From Citrobacter koseri (GTDB lineage: Bacteria; Pseudomonadota; Gammaproteobacteria; Enterobacterales; Enterobacteriaceae): a stretch of DNA of 64,000 nt. The notes below the pieces were generated by a model that worked only from the letters and a program-made list of their open reading frames with translations, was not told the origin of the DNA and did no database searches. Position 1 is the stretch's first letter; each line of letters starts with the position of its first letter. Positions 9,817 through 31,257 of this stretch are shown one piece after another. The position numbers were made by a program, and so were the translations under genes. The DNA is taken from NCBI GenBank assembly GCA_900446925.1, contig UAVY01000007.1, positions 62,001 to 126,000 of the forward strand, written 5' to 3'.

Positions 9817-11110
9817 GTGAGTTTAGAGAAGAACGATCGTGTAATGTTGGCGCGCCAGCTGCCATTAAAATCTGTTGCCCTGATCCTGGCCGGTGGCCGT
9901 GGTACACGCCTGAAAGATTTAACCAACAAACGTGCCAAACCTGCCGTGCACTTTGGCGGTAAGTTCCGCATCATCGATTTTGCCTTATCCAACTGTATTA
10001 ACTCCGGGATCCGCCGTATTTGGCGTGATCACGCAATACCAGTCTCATACTCTGGTACAGCATATTCAGCGCGGCTGGTCATTCTTCAGCGAAGAGATGA
10101 ACGAATTCGTCGACCTGCTTCCCGCCCAGCAAAGGATGCAGGGTGAAAACTGGTATCGTGGAACGGCGGATGCCGTGACCCAGAACCTGGACATCATTCG
10201 TCGCTATAAAGCGGAATATGTGGTGATCCTCGCGGGCGATCATATCTACAAGCAGGACTACTCGCGCATGCTGATCGACCACTTCGAAAAAGGAGCGCGC
10301 TGCACCGTGGCGTGTATGCCGGTGCCGATTGAAGAGGCCACCGCGTTTGGCGTGATGGCGGTGGACGAGGGCGACAAGATCATCGAGTTTGTTGAAAAAC
10401 CGGCGAATCCGCCAGCCATGCCTGGCGACGCGACGAAATCTCTCGCCAGCATGGGGATCTACATTTTCAACGCCGATTATCTGTATGAGTTGCTGGAGGA
10501 GGACGACAAAGACGACACCTCCAGCCCACGATTTCGGTAAAGATATCATCCCAAAAATCACCAAAGCTGGTATGGCATATGCGCATCCATTCCCGCTGTC
10601 CTGCGTGCAGTCCGATCCCGAATCTGAGCCTTACTGGCGCGATGTGGGCACGCTGGAAGCCTACTGGAAAGCCAACCTCGACCTGGCCTCGGTGACGCCG
10701 GAACTCGACATGTATGATCAGGACTGGCCGATCCGCACGCACATGGAGTCTCTGCCGCCTGCGAAATTTGTTCAGGATCGCTCCGGCAGCCACGGCATGA
10801 CGCTCAACTCGCTGGTCTCCGGCGGGTGCATTATATCCGGTTCGGTGGTGGTGCAGTCCGTCCTGTTCCCGCGCGTGAGGGTGAACTCATTCTGTAACAT
10901 CGATTCGGCAGTCCTGCTGCCAGAGGTCTGGGTTGGACGCTCATGCCGCTTGCGTCGTTGCATCATCGATCGCGCCTGCGTAATCCCGGAAGGGATGGTG
11001 ATTGGCGAAAACGCGGAAGAAGATGCCCGTCGTTTCTACCGTTCAGAGGAAGGCATTGTGCTGGTCACGCGTGAAATGCTGCGCAAATTGCAGGTCAAAC
11101 AGGAGCGATA

Positions 11111-11111
<1 letters not shown>
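9814..11111 (+). CDS. glgC: ADP-glucose pyrophosphorylase GlgC (two frameshifts)
   Basis: Makes ADP-glucose from ATP and glucose 1-phosphate, the committed and allosterically controlled step of glycogen synthesis. The nucleotidyltransferase signature [21 protein letters not shown] covers about residues 25-45 and includes Lys39, the activator-site lysine of the E. coli enzyme. A left-handed beta-helix forms the C-terminal third. Extra T at about 10020 and extra C at about 10525 break the frame. Correction restores [11 protein letters not shown] and SSHDFGKD and gives 431 residues. The stop overlaps the glgA start (TAATG). Confidence 0.92.
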
Positions 11112-15014
<3,903 letters not shown>

Positions 15015-15031
15015 CAAGGGACAGGACTACC

Positions 15032-15143
15032 TGTAGGCCGGATAAGACGTTAGTGGCCATCCGGAAAAAGGCCCGGTGGCGCTGACGCTTACCGGGCCTG
15101 TGGACTGTTTTGTAGGCCGGATAAGGCGTAGCCGCCATCCGGC
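15032..15143. repeat. Three-REP BIME between glgP and glpD
   Basis: Three alternating palindromes: GTAGGCCGGATAAGACG at 15032-15065, GCCCGGTGGCGC with TTACCGGGC at 15070-15097, and GTAGGCCGGATAAGGCG with GCCGCCATCCGGC at 15111-15143. They separate the convergent glgP and glpD genes. Confidence 0.75.
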
Positions 15144-15150
15144 ATTGTCA

Positions 15151-16659
15151 TTACGACGCCAGCGACAACTGACGTTTGCCAATATATTCCGCCAGCCACT
15201 GGCTCACGCGGGACTGCTGCTCGGCGTTGAGCCACATCCCTTCTTTGGTGCGACGCCACAACGCGTCGTCCGCACGACGTACCCATTCGTGATCCACCAG
15301 ATACTTCAACTCCGCTTCGTAAAGTTCGTGACCGAAATCTTCACCTAACTCGGCAACGGAGGTGGCTTCGCCGAGTATCCACTCGGTATTGCTGCCGTAG
15401 GTGCGGGAATAATGACGCGCCAGCGACTCCGTCAGGAACGGATAGCGGCGGCGCAGTTTGGCCGCGTAATCTTCACGATCGCCGCCGATATCCCCGCCAG
15501 GAAGCACGCACTCTTTAGTCCAGGCCGGGCCAATGCCTGGTAATAGGACGACAGTTTTTCCATTGCGTGTTCGGCCAGCTTACGATAAGTGGTCAGCTTA
15601 CCGCCGAATACCGACAGCAGCGGCGCTTTGCCGTTTTCATCGTGGATATCCAGCGTGTAGTCACGGGTGATCGCCTGCGGAGAATCGGACTCGTCATCGC
15701 ACAGCGGACGCACGCCGGAGTAGGTCCAGACGATATCGTCGCGGCCCAGTTGTTTCTTGAAGTGCGCGTTATAGACCTTCAACAGGTAATTGATTTCGCT
15801 TTCATCAATTTTCACTGCCTTCGGATCGCCTTTGTACTCCACGTCAGTGGTGCCGATGATTGAGAACTCATCCATCCACGGAATCACAAATACGATACGC
15901 TTATCTTCGTTTTGCAGGATATAAGCCTGTTTCTGCGTATGCACGCGCGGCACCACAATGTGGCTGCCTTTGATCAGACGAATGCCGTAGGGTGAAGGCA
16001 GGTGCATACCGTCGTCGAAGAACTGTTTTACCCACGGCCCCGTGGCGTTGACCAGACCACGCGCCTGCCAGGTGTGCTTTTTACCGGTATCGATATCTTC
16101 CGCTTCTACGATCCACAGACCGTTTTCACGACGGGCAGAGGTCGCTCGGGTACGGGTTAACACTTCCCCGCCTTTACGCACCACCATTTTGGGCGTTTGC
16201 CAGAACCAGACGTGCATCGTCTACCCAGCAGTCAGAATATTCGAAACCGCGCACGATCTCCGGTTTCAGCACCGAATCTGCGCCAAAACGCAAACCGGTT
16301 GAACCGGGCAGACTGGTGCGTTTGCCCAGATGATCGTACATAAACAAACCAATTCGGATCATCCATGCCGGGCGCAGGTGCGGGCGGTGAGGCAGTCGGA
16401 AGCGCATCGGGAAGGCGATGTGCGGCGCCATTTTCAGCAGCACTTCACGTTCGGCCAGCGCTTCGCTGACCAGGCGGAATTCGTAGTGTTCAAGGTAGCG
16501 CAAGCCACCGTGAATTAATTTAGAGCTGGCGGAAGAGGTTGCACAGGCCAAATCCTGCGCTTCCAGCATGAGCACGGATAAACCACGTCCGGCGGCGTCT
16601 GCCGCGATACCCGCACCGTTAATGCCCCCGCCTATCACAATCAGATCTTTGGTTTCCAT
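15151..16659 (-). CDS. glpD: Aerobic glycerol-3-phosphate dehydrogenase GlpD (two frameshifts)
   Basis: FAD-dependent membrane-associated enzyme that oxidises glycerol 3-phosphate to dihydroxyacetone phosphate and passes electrons to ubiquinone. The start METKDLIVIGGGINGAG carries the FAD-binding GxGxxG Rossmann motif at about residues 10-15. An extra base (T on the plus strand) at about 16188 and a missing one (C on the plus strand) at about 15537 break the frame. Corrected, the protein has 502 residues with NAQMVVRKGGE and YYQGIGPAWTKECVLPGG. It is transcribed away from glpE, with a GlpR operator in the gap. Confidence 0.92.
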
Positions 16660-16690
16660 GCTACCCTCTTGCACTTTCGTTAAAGCTCAA

Positions 16691-16711
16691 AAATGTTCGT
16701 TATCGAGCATA
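16691..16711. promoter_or_regulatory. GlpR operator in the glpD-glpE gap
   Basis: ATGTTCGTTATCGAGCAT, within 16691-16711, is a near-perfect match to the GlpR operator (TTCG and CGAA-type half-sites around a TTATCG core). It lies 32-52 nt before the glpD start. A weak TGATACATATAACA element at about 16758 may be a CRP half-site but I do not call it. Confidence 0.7.
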
Positions 16712-16861
16712 ATAGCAAAAAAACGAGCTGGTGGTAACATCGAAAAAACATTTTAGAGTGATACATATAACATTATGGCGTTTACTTACCCCGGCGACGT
16801 ACACTGAACGGTAAAATAGCCATCTGCATATAAAGCCTGCATATAAAAGAAAGAGAGACTC

Positions 16862-17188
16862 ATGGATCAGTTTGAATGTATTAATGTCGAAGAAGCTCAC
16901 CAGAAGCTGCACCAGGGAACGGCGGTGCTGGTGGATATCCGCGATCCGCAAAGCTATGCGATGGGCCACACGCCGCAGGCGTTCCATCTGACCAACGATA
17001 CGCTGGGCGCGTTTATGCGCGACCATGATTTCGATACCGTGGTGATGGTGATGTGCTATCACGGCAATAGCAGCAAAGGCGCGGCACAGTACCTGCTACA
17101 ACAGGGTTATGACGCGGTTTACAGTATTGATGGCGGGTTTGATGCCTGGCACCGCCATTTCCCCTCAGAGGTGGCATTTGGCGCATAA
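16862..17188 (+). CDS. glpE: Thiosulfate sulfurtransferase GlpE
   Basis: Single-domain rhodanese of 108 residues that transfers sulfur from thiosulfate to cyanide or thioredoxin in vitro. The active-site loop CYHGNSS places the catalytic cysteine at residue 65, as in E. coli. The [12 protein letters not shown] element is the usual rhodanese N-terminal motif. First gene of glpEGR, divergent from glpD, with 75 nt to glpG. Its physiological tie to glycerol-3-phosphate metabolism is unclear. No frameshift. Confidence 0.95.
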   Translation: MDQFECINVEEAHQKLHQGTAVLVDIRDPQSYAMGHTPQAFHLTNDTLGAFMRDHDFDTVVMVMCYHGNSSKGAAQYLLQQGYDAVYSIDGGFDAWHRHFPSEVAFGA

Positions 17189-17251
17189 GCCCACAAAGAT
17201 GCAGCCTGAAGCCGGAAGGGCCTATATACTGTCCTCTTTTGTGTGGACTAA

Positions 17252-18094
<843 letters not shown>

Positions 18095-18102
18095 TTGGGG
18101 TT

Positions 18103-18190
18103 GCGCCGGATGGCGGCGAAACGCCTTATCCGGCCTACTAAAAATGCACGGTCGGTAGGCCGGATAAAACGCCAGGCGTCGCCATCCGGC
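18103..18190. repeat. REP pair between glpG and glpR
   Basis: GCGCCGGATGGCGGCG with CGCCTTATCCGGCCTAC at 18103-18137, then GGTAGGCCGGATAAAACG with CGTCGCCATCCGGC at 18153-18190. A BIME inside the glpEGR unit. Confidence 0.75.
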
Positions 18191-18209
18191 AAAATTCCAG
18201 GGAATAACA

Positions 18210-18970
18210 ATGAAACAGACACAACGTCATGACGCTATCATCGAACTGGTAAAAAAGCAGGGATACGTCAGCACTGAAGAACTGGTGGAACATTTCTCCG
18301 TCAGCCCACAAACCATCCGTCGGGATCTCAACGACCTGGCGGAGCAGAATATGATCCTGCGCCACCACGGCGGCGCGGCGTTGCCTTCCAGCTCGGTAAA
18401 CACGCCGTGGCACGATCGTAAAGCGACGCAAACGGCGGAGAAGGAACGTATTGCGCGGAAAGTCGCCACGCAAATCCCCAACGGTTCAACGCTGTTTATC
18501 GATATCGGCACGACGCCGGAAGCGGTGGCGCATGCCTTGTTGGATCACAGTAACCTGGCGCATTGTGACCAACAATCTCAACGTGGCGAACACGCTGATG
18601 GTGAAAGAGGATTTTCGCATTATTCTCGCTGGCGGTGAGCTTCGCAGCCGTGACGGCGGCATTATTGGCGAAGCGACGCTCGATTTCATCTCTCAATTCC
18701 GCCTGGATTTTGGCATTCTGGGGATCAGCGGTATCGACAGCGATGGGTCGCTGCTGGAATTTGATTATCACGAAGTACGCACGAAACGCGCGATTATTGA
18801 AAATTCACGCCATGTGATGCTGGTTGTGGATCACTCTAAGTTTGGTCGTAATGCGATGGTGAATATGGGCAGCATTAGCCTGGTGGGATGCCGTCTATAC
18901 CGATATGACGCCGCCAGCAGGGGTATTGCAGGTGCTTACCGACCACCATATTCAGTTAGAGTTGTGCTGA
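18210..18970 (+). CDS. glpR: Glycerol-3-phosphate regulon repressor GlpR (two frameshifts)
   Basis: DeoR-family repressor of glp genes, induced by glycerol 3-phosphate. The N-terminal DeoR-type helix-turn-helix ([20 protein letters not shown], about residues 18-37) and the C-terminal sugar-phosphate-binding domain with [12 protein letters not shown] are present. Extra G at about 18557 and at about 18886 break the frame. Corrected, the reading runs [16 protein letters not shown] and [13 protein letters not shown] and ends [11 protein letters not shown] at 18970 with 252 residues, as in E. coli. In E. coli the rtc genes would follow; here malT follows directly. Confidence 0.9.
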
Positions 18971-18973
18971 TCA

Positions 18974-21815
<2,842 letters not shown>

Positions 21816-21851
21816 TTAATGCAAGCTATGCAAGTTTTTTGTGTGTCTGAA

Positions 21852-21869
21852 TTTGCACTCTGTCACAAT
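21852..21869 (-). promoter_or_regulatory. CRP site of the malT promoter
   Basis: On the minus strand ATTGTGACAGAGTGCAAA gives TGTGA-CAGAGT-GCAAA, matching the known CRP site of E. coli malT in both sequence and surroundings. It lies about 125 nt before the malT start. Confidence 0.75.
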
Positions 21870-22232
21870 TCTAAATATCCATTGCAAGAAACGGTTTAGC
21901 ACGGTCTGAGTGTGCGTGGAGACTGGGATGGTGCCCGATCCTGCCTGCCCCAAATAATGCCGTTTCCTCTGTGTGGTTACTGTACTTTTTAATGAAAGTC
22001 AGGAAGTAATGAACTCAGGGAATTATTCAGGAACGGAAATAACTGAATGGGTTTGATATTTCAGGTTAGAAACTATTTCCGCATTTACATATTCACTTTC
22101 AATAAACCTCCGCGATTTAATTATTTGTGTCATCGTGCGTAAAACGGCGTGCAGTCGCAGGTATGCTGTGCGGTAATTCGACGTATTCACCGGCAATCCA
22201 CTACCTTTAAGTGGCGGCGATCACACTTTTAT

Positions 22233-22278
22233 GCTCATCCCCACTACTCCTCCCTGCCTAATCCCGGGTGGGATGAGG
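22233..22278. promoter_or_regulatory. MalT boxes of the malPQ promoter
   Basis: Three decamers resemble GGGGA(T/G)GAGG: GGGGATGAGC (minus strand, 22233-22242), GGGAGGAGT (minus strand, about 22246-22254) and TGGGATGAGG (plus strand, 22269-22278). Two inverted boxes and one direct box upstream of malP is the arrangement known for MalT-activated malPQ. Confidence 0.7.
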
Positions 22279-22345
22279 AAGGTCAACATCGAGCCAGGCA
22301 AACTAACGATAACGTTGTTTTATTACCTGAGGATTCGGAATTTCT

Positions 22346-26838
<4,493 letters not shown>

Positions 26839-26840
26839 AA

Positions 26841-26866
26841 AAAGCCGGGAAATTCCCGGCTTTTTT
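26841..26866 (+). terminator. Rho-independent terminator of malPQ
   Basis: AAGCCGGGAA pairs with TTCCCGGCTT and is followed by a run of six T. It starts only two bases after the malQ stop. Confidence 0.85.
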
Positions 26867-26879
26867 ATGGTGACAACAC

Positions 26880-26958
26880 GTAGGCCTGATAAGCGCTGCG
26901 CCATCAGGCAATTCTGGCGCACATTGCCGGATGGCGGCTTTGCCTTATCCGGCCTACA
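26880..26958. repeat. REP pair between malQ and gntT
   Basis: GTAGGCCTGATAAGCGCTGCGCC with its partner at 26880-26910 and GCCGGATGGCGG with GCCTTATCCGGCCTAC at 26926-26958, between convergent genes. Confidence 0.75.
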
Positions 26959-26969
26959 GGCCGTCTCGG

Positions 26970-28287
26970 TTACACCACCATTCCCAGCAGCAGACACCCA
27001 ATCAGGCCGCAGACGGAGATAATGGTTTCCAGCATTGACCAGGACTTGATGGTTTCGCCGATGGTCAGGTTGAAATACTCTTTGAACAGCCAGAAGCCAG
27101 GATCGTTTACGTGAGAGAAAATGACGCTACCGGAACCGACGGCGATAACCATCAGTTCAGGGCTTACGCCCGTCGTCGCAATCAGCGGCGCCACGATACC
27201 ACCCGCGGTAATCGCGGCCACGGTGGCAGAACCGAGCGCGATACGCAGTACGGCTGCGATGGACCACGCCATGAACAGCGGAGAAACGTTGGTTTCGTTC
27301 ATCATGGACGCGATGTATTTGTCTACGCCGCTATCAACCAGTACCTGCTTGAATGCGCCGCCGCCGCCGATGATCAGCAGCATCATCGCGATGATTTTGA
27401 TTGAGGAACCCAGCGTGTCGTTAATCTGATCCATTGAGCGGCCACGGTTCAGACCGAACGTGAACATCGCAATCAGTACCGCAATCAGCGTTGCCATTAC
27501 CGGGTCGCCAAAGAACTCAGCAACCGGCAGGAAGGCATGACCTTTTGGCAGCACCATTTCTGCAACGGCGCGCATGGCCATTAAAATAACCGGCACCAGA
27601 GAAGTCCAGACGCTGACGCCAAAGCCAGGCATCTCTTCTTCAGTAAAGTTTTTTGCGCTGTACAGACCTTCCGGGATCGGCTTATCGATGCCTTTCAGGA
27701 AGCGGGCAAATACCGGGCCAGCGAGAATTACGGTCGGGGATAGCCAGAATCGTACCGAACAGCAGGGTTTTACCCATATCGGCGTGGAAGATCGTGGCAA
27801 TGGCGGTCGGGCCCGGGTGCGGAGGCAGGAAGCCGTGGGTAACGGACAGCGCTGCCGCCATCGGTACGCCGACATACAGCAAAGGAATGCTGGCCGCCGC
27901 TGCGATGGTGAATACCAGCGGCAGCATCAGCACGAAGCCCACTTCATAGAACAGTGCGAAACCTACCGTGAAGCCGGTTAATACCACTGCCCACTGGATG
28001 TGTTTTTTACCAAATTTGGCAATCAGCGTGGTCGCGATGCGCTGTGCGCCGCCGCAGTCTGCCAGCATTTTGCCCAGCATGGCGCCGAAACCCATAATCA
28101 GGGCGAGGCTACCAAGAGTACCACCAACACCAGCTTTAATAGAGCCAATGACTTTATCCAGCGGCATTCCTTGCATCAATCCAACAGCAAGTGCCACCAG
28201 GACGAGAGCGATGAAACCGTTCATTTTGAAGCGGATCATCAGGAGTAATAACAAAATTACACCGATAGCGACGATGACTAATGGCAT
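26970..28287 (-). CDS. gntT: High-affinity gluconate transporter GntT (one frameshift)
   Basis: GntP-family gluconate/H+ symporter, a polytopic inner-membrane protein. The start MPLVIVAIGVILLLLLMIRF is a membrane helix. An extra base in the G-run at 27736-27739 (plus strand) breaks the frame after LFGTILAIP. Corrected, LAIPTVILAGPVF is continuous and the protein has 438 residues, the E. coli length, ending near GCLLLGMVV. The motif SHVNDPGFWLFKEYF parallels GntU. Two GntR operators lie upstream, tying it to gntRKU at the other end of the window. Confidence 0.93.
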
Positions 28288-28307
28288 GATTTACCTGGCC
28301 TTTCATT

Positions 28308-28321
28308 TGTTATGGGTAACG
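28308..28321 (-). promoter_or_regulatory. GntR operator proximal to gntT
   Basis: On the minus strand CGTTACCCATAACA, with the GTTACC core of the gntK operators, 21-34 nt before the gntT start. Confidence 0.6.
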
Positions 28322-28447
28322 TCGGTGTGTCGACGAAAAATTCCGCTTGTCCCAACCGGGAACAGAAGCGTAACGGCACCAACACTGATTGACTTTAACA
28401 CTATCTGGTTTAGTCGGCTGTTATGGGGATGTTTGGTGCCCATATGA

Positions 28448-28463
28448 ATGATACGGGTAACAT
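28448..28463 (-). promoter_or_regulatory. GntR operator distal to gntT
   Basis: On the minus strand ATGTTACCCGTATCAT, a strong match to the known gntT operator, about 161-176 nt before the start. Two widely spaced operators suggest looping, which is inference. Confidence 0.7.
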
Positions 28464-28552
28464 ATAGCGATTGAGAATCACCCTGGCAGGCAAAATTTAA
28501 ATTATGAGAGGCAGGTCATGTTATCGAAGGGGAAAAGCGGAAGATATCATCA

Positions 28553-28797
28553 CGCCGGATGGCGGCGTAAACGCCTTATCCGGCCTACGGGATACACATT
28601 GTAGGCCCGGTAAGCGATGCGCCACCGGGCAAAACGCCGGATGGCGGCGTAAACGCCTTATCCGGCCTACGGGATATGCATTGTAGGCCCGGTAAGCGAC
28701 GCGCCACCGGGCAAAACGCCGGATGGCGGCGTAAACGCCTTATCCGGCCTACGGGATATACATTGTAGGCCCGGTAAGTGACGCGCCACCGGGCAGA
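28553..28797. repeat. BIME array: three copies of an 82-bp REP pair
   Basis: Units begin at 28553, 28635 and 28717, each starting CGCCGGATGGCGGCG and containing GTAGGCCCGGTAAG with GCGCCACCGGGC. The copies differ by only a few bases (for example CACATTG, TGCATTG and TACATTG in the spacer). The array fills the gap between gntT upstream DNA and the end of nfuA. Confidence 0.85.
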
Positions 28798-28800
28798 ATC

Positions 28801-29376
28801 TTAGTAGTAAGAGTGCTCGCCGCGCTGGTGTTCGGTCAGATCGCGAACGCCTTTCAGCTCAGGGAATTCATTCAGCAGCTGCTTCTCGATCCCTTCTTTC
28901 AGGGTCACATCGACCATCGAGCAACCGTTACAGCCGCCGCCAAACTGCAAAATGGCGTAGCCTTCGTCGGTGATCTCCATCAGAGAGACGCGACCGCCGT
29001 GACCGGCAAGCTGCGGGTTGATCTGCGATTGCAGCATGTACTCCACACGTTCCATCAGCGGCGCATCATCAGCAACCTTACGCATTTTGGCGTTTGGCGC
29101 TTTCAGCGTCAGCTGAGAACCCAGCTGATCGGTGACGAAATCGATCTCGGCATCTTCCAGATACGGCGCGCTCAGTTCATCAACATAAGCGGTCAGCAGG
29201 TCAAATTTCAGGGCAGTGTCGCTTGCTTCCACGGCGTCCGGCGGACAATAAGAAACGCCGCATTCAGCGTTAGGCGTACCGGGATTGATCACAAATACAC
29301 GGATTTGTGTCCCTTCTTCCTGATTTGCCAGCAGTTTGGCAAAGTGCGCTTGTGCAGCATCGGAAATATGGATCAT
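28801..29376 (-). CDS. nfuA: Fe/S biogenesis protein NfuA
   Basis: Iron-sulfur carrier that delivers [4Fe-4S] clusters to client enzymes, important under oxidative stress and iron limitation. It has 191 residues: an A-type-like N-terminal domain that lacks a full cysteine set, then a C-terminal Nfu domain with the cluster-ligating [14 protein letters not shown] (Cys149 and Cys152 by E. coli numbering). It lies next to gntX on the same strand and was formerly called gntY/yhgI. No frameshift. Confidence 0.95.
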   Translation of the reverse strand: MIHISDAAQAHFAKLLANQEEGTQIRVFVINPGTPNAECGVSYCPPDAVEASDTALKFDLLTAYVDELSAPYLEDAEIDFVTDQLGSQLTLKAPNAKMRKVADDAPLMERVEYMLQSQINPQLAGHGGRVSLMEITDEGYAILQFGGGCNGCSMVDVTLKEGIEKQLLNEFPELKGVRDLTEHQRGEHSYY

Positions 29377-29434
29377 AGTAATGGCCTAATAGTTGACTAT
29401 TTTACTTGGTTATAATACGCCCATCATCGAGGCT

Positions 29435-30132
<698 letters not shown>

Positions 30133-30155
30133 TAGCCAAAAGAGAACAGTAACTG

Positions 30156-30926
30156 ATGAATGACATCTGGTGGCAGACTGAAGGTCAGGGAAATTGCCAT
30201 CTTGTGCTGCTGCACGGATGGGGACTGAATGCGGAAGTGTGGAATTGCATTCGTGAGGAACTCAGCGCGCATTTCACGCTGCATCTTGTCGATTTACCCG
30301 GATTTGGCCGCAGCCAGGGTTTTGGCGCGATGTCGCTGGAGCAGATGGCGGAGCATGTGCTGAAACAGGCGCCTGATAAAGCCGTCTGGCTTGGCTGGAG
30401 TCTGGGAGGGCTGGTGGCGAGCCAGGTGGCGTTAACCCATCCTGAACGCGTTCAGGCGCTGGTGACCGTCGCGTCATCGCCCTGTTTCAGCGCTCGCGAA
30501 GCGTGGCCGGGTATTAAGCCGGATATCCTGGCGGGATTTCAACAGCAGCTCAGCGAAGATTTCCAGCGTACGGTGGAGCGTTTTCTGGCGCTGCAAACGT
30601 TAGGCACTGAAACCGCGCGTCAGGATGCCCGCACGCTGAAAAGTGCCGTGCTGGCGTTGCCGATGCCGGAGGTTGCGGTACTGAACGGTGGGCTGGAGAT
30701 ATTGAAAACGGCCGACCTGCGCGAGCCGCTTAAATCGCTGACCATGCCGTTCCTGCGTCTGTATGGTTATCTGGATGGTCTGGTGCCGCGCAAAGTCGTG
30801 CCGATGCTGGATGCCGCATGGCCGGAGAGTGAATCGCAGGTGTTTGCAAAGGCCGCCCATGCGCCGTTTATTTCGCATCCCGGCGAATTTTGTCAGGCGT
30901 TGATGGCGTTAAAGCAGAAGATATAA
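30156..30926 (+). CDS. bioH: Pimeloyl-ACP methyl ester carboxylesterase BioH
   Basis: Alpha/beta hydrolase that removes the methyl group from pimeloyl-ACP methyl ester, closing the synthesis of the biotin pimelate moiety. It has 256 residues as in E. coli. The nucleophile elbow GWSLGG places Ser82; the acid lies in GYLDGLVP and the catalytic histidine in [10 protein letters not shown]. Located between gntX and feoC, apart from the bio operon, as usual in enterobacteria. No frameshift. Confidence 0.95.
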   Translation: MNDIWWQTEGQGNCHLVLLHGWGLNAEVWNCIREELSAHFTLHLVDLPGFGRSQGFGAMSLEQMAEHVLKQAPDKAVWLGWSLGGLVASQVALTHPERVQALVTVASSPCFSAREAWPGIKPDILAGFQQQLSEDFQRTVERFLALQTLGTETARQDARTLKSAVLALPMPEVAVLNGGLEILKTADLREPLKSLTMPFLRLYGYLDGLVPRKVVPMLDAAWPESESQVFAKAAHAPFISHPGEFCQALMALKQKI

Positions 30927-30940
30927 TTATTGTCTATGCA

Positions 30941-31005
30941 GTGCCGGATAGCGGCGTAAACGCCTTATCCGGCCTACAGGTTAGCTACCGTTCGCCATCC
31001 GGCAG
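30941..31005. repeat. REP pair between bioH and feoC
   Basis: GCCGGATAGCGGCG with CGCCTTATCCGGCCTAC at 30942-30977, followed by a partial REP (TTCGCCATCCGGC) at 30990-31003. Confidence 0.65.
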
Positions 31006-31009
31006 AACG

Positions 31010-31246
31010 TTAACGCAACGTCCACCACTCCCGGAGACAGGCTTTTCCTTCCGGGCAGCTTTTGCAGCTACCGGACAGACAGCCGTCGGGATCTTCCTGA
31101 ATCCGCACGGCCCTGCCCATATTCTCCAGCTGATTCAGCATCGCGTCGATCATCGGCTGCGGCGTATGCAGCGTGCGGCTGATCTGCATTGCCTCCATAC
31201 GCCCCTGCAAAGCCAGTAAATCACGAACCTGAATAAGTGACGCCAT
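31010..31246 (-). CDS. feoC: Ferrous iron transport protein FeoC
   Basis: 78-residue winged-helix protein that accompanies FeoB. The start at 31246 ([13 protein letters not shown]) is the conserved one. The C-terminal cluster [15 protein letters not shown] contains four cysteines that can hold an Fe-S cluster. In Salmonella FeoC protects FeoB from FtsH proteolysis; a transcriptional role has also been proposed. Third gene of feoABC, 11 nt after feoB. No frameshift. Confidence 0.92.
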   Translation of the reverse strand: MASLIQVRDLLALQGRMEAMQISRTLHTPQPMIDAMLNQLENMGRAVRIQEDPDGCLSGSCKSCPEGKACLREWWTLR

Positions 31247-31257
31247 TGTTCTCAACC

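Larger units (their letters stand above)
28288..28552 (-). promoter_or_regulatory. gntT promoter region
   Basis: Upstream of gntT on the minus strand; no gene is seen between 28288 and the nfuA stop at 28801. GntR operators at 28308-28321 and 28448-28463 bracket the likely promoter; the remainder up to 28797 is a BIME array. Confidence 0.55.

Noticed and set aside
28553..28797. Regular repeats resembling a CRISPR array
   Set aside because: The whole 82-bp unit is repeated with no unique spacers, the units are REP palindromes and no cas gene is near.
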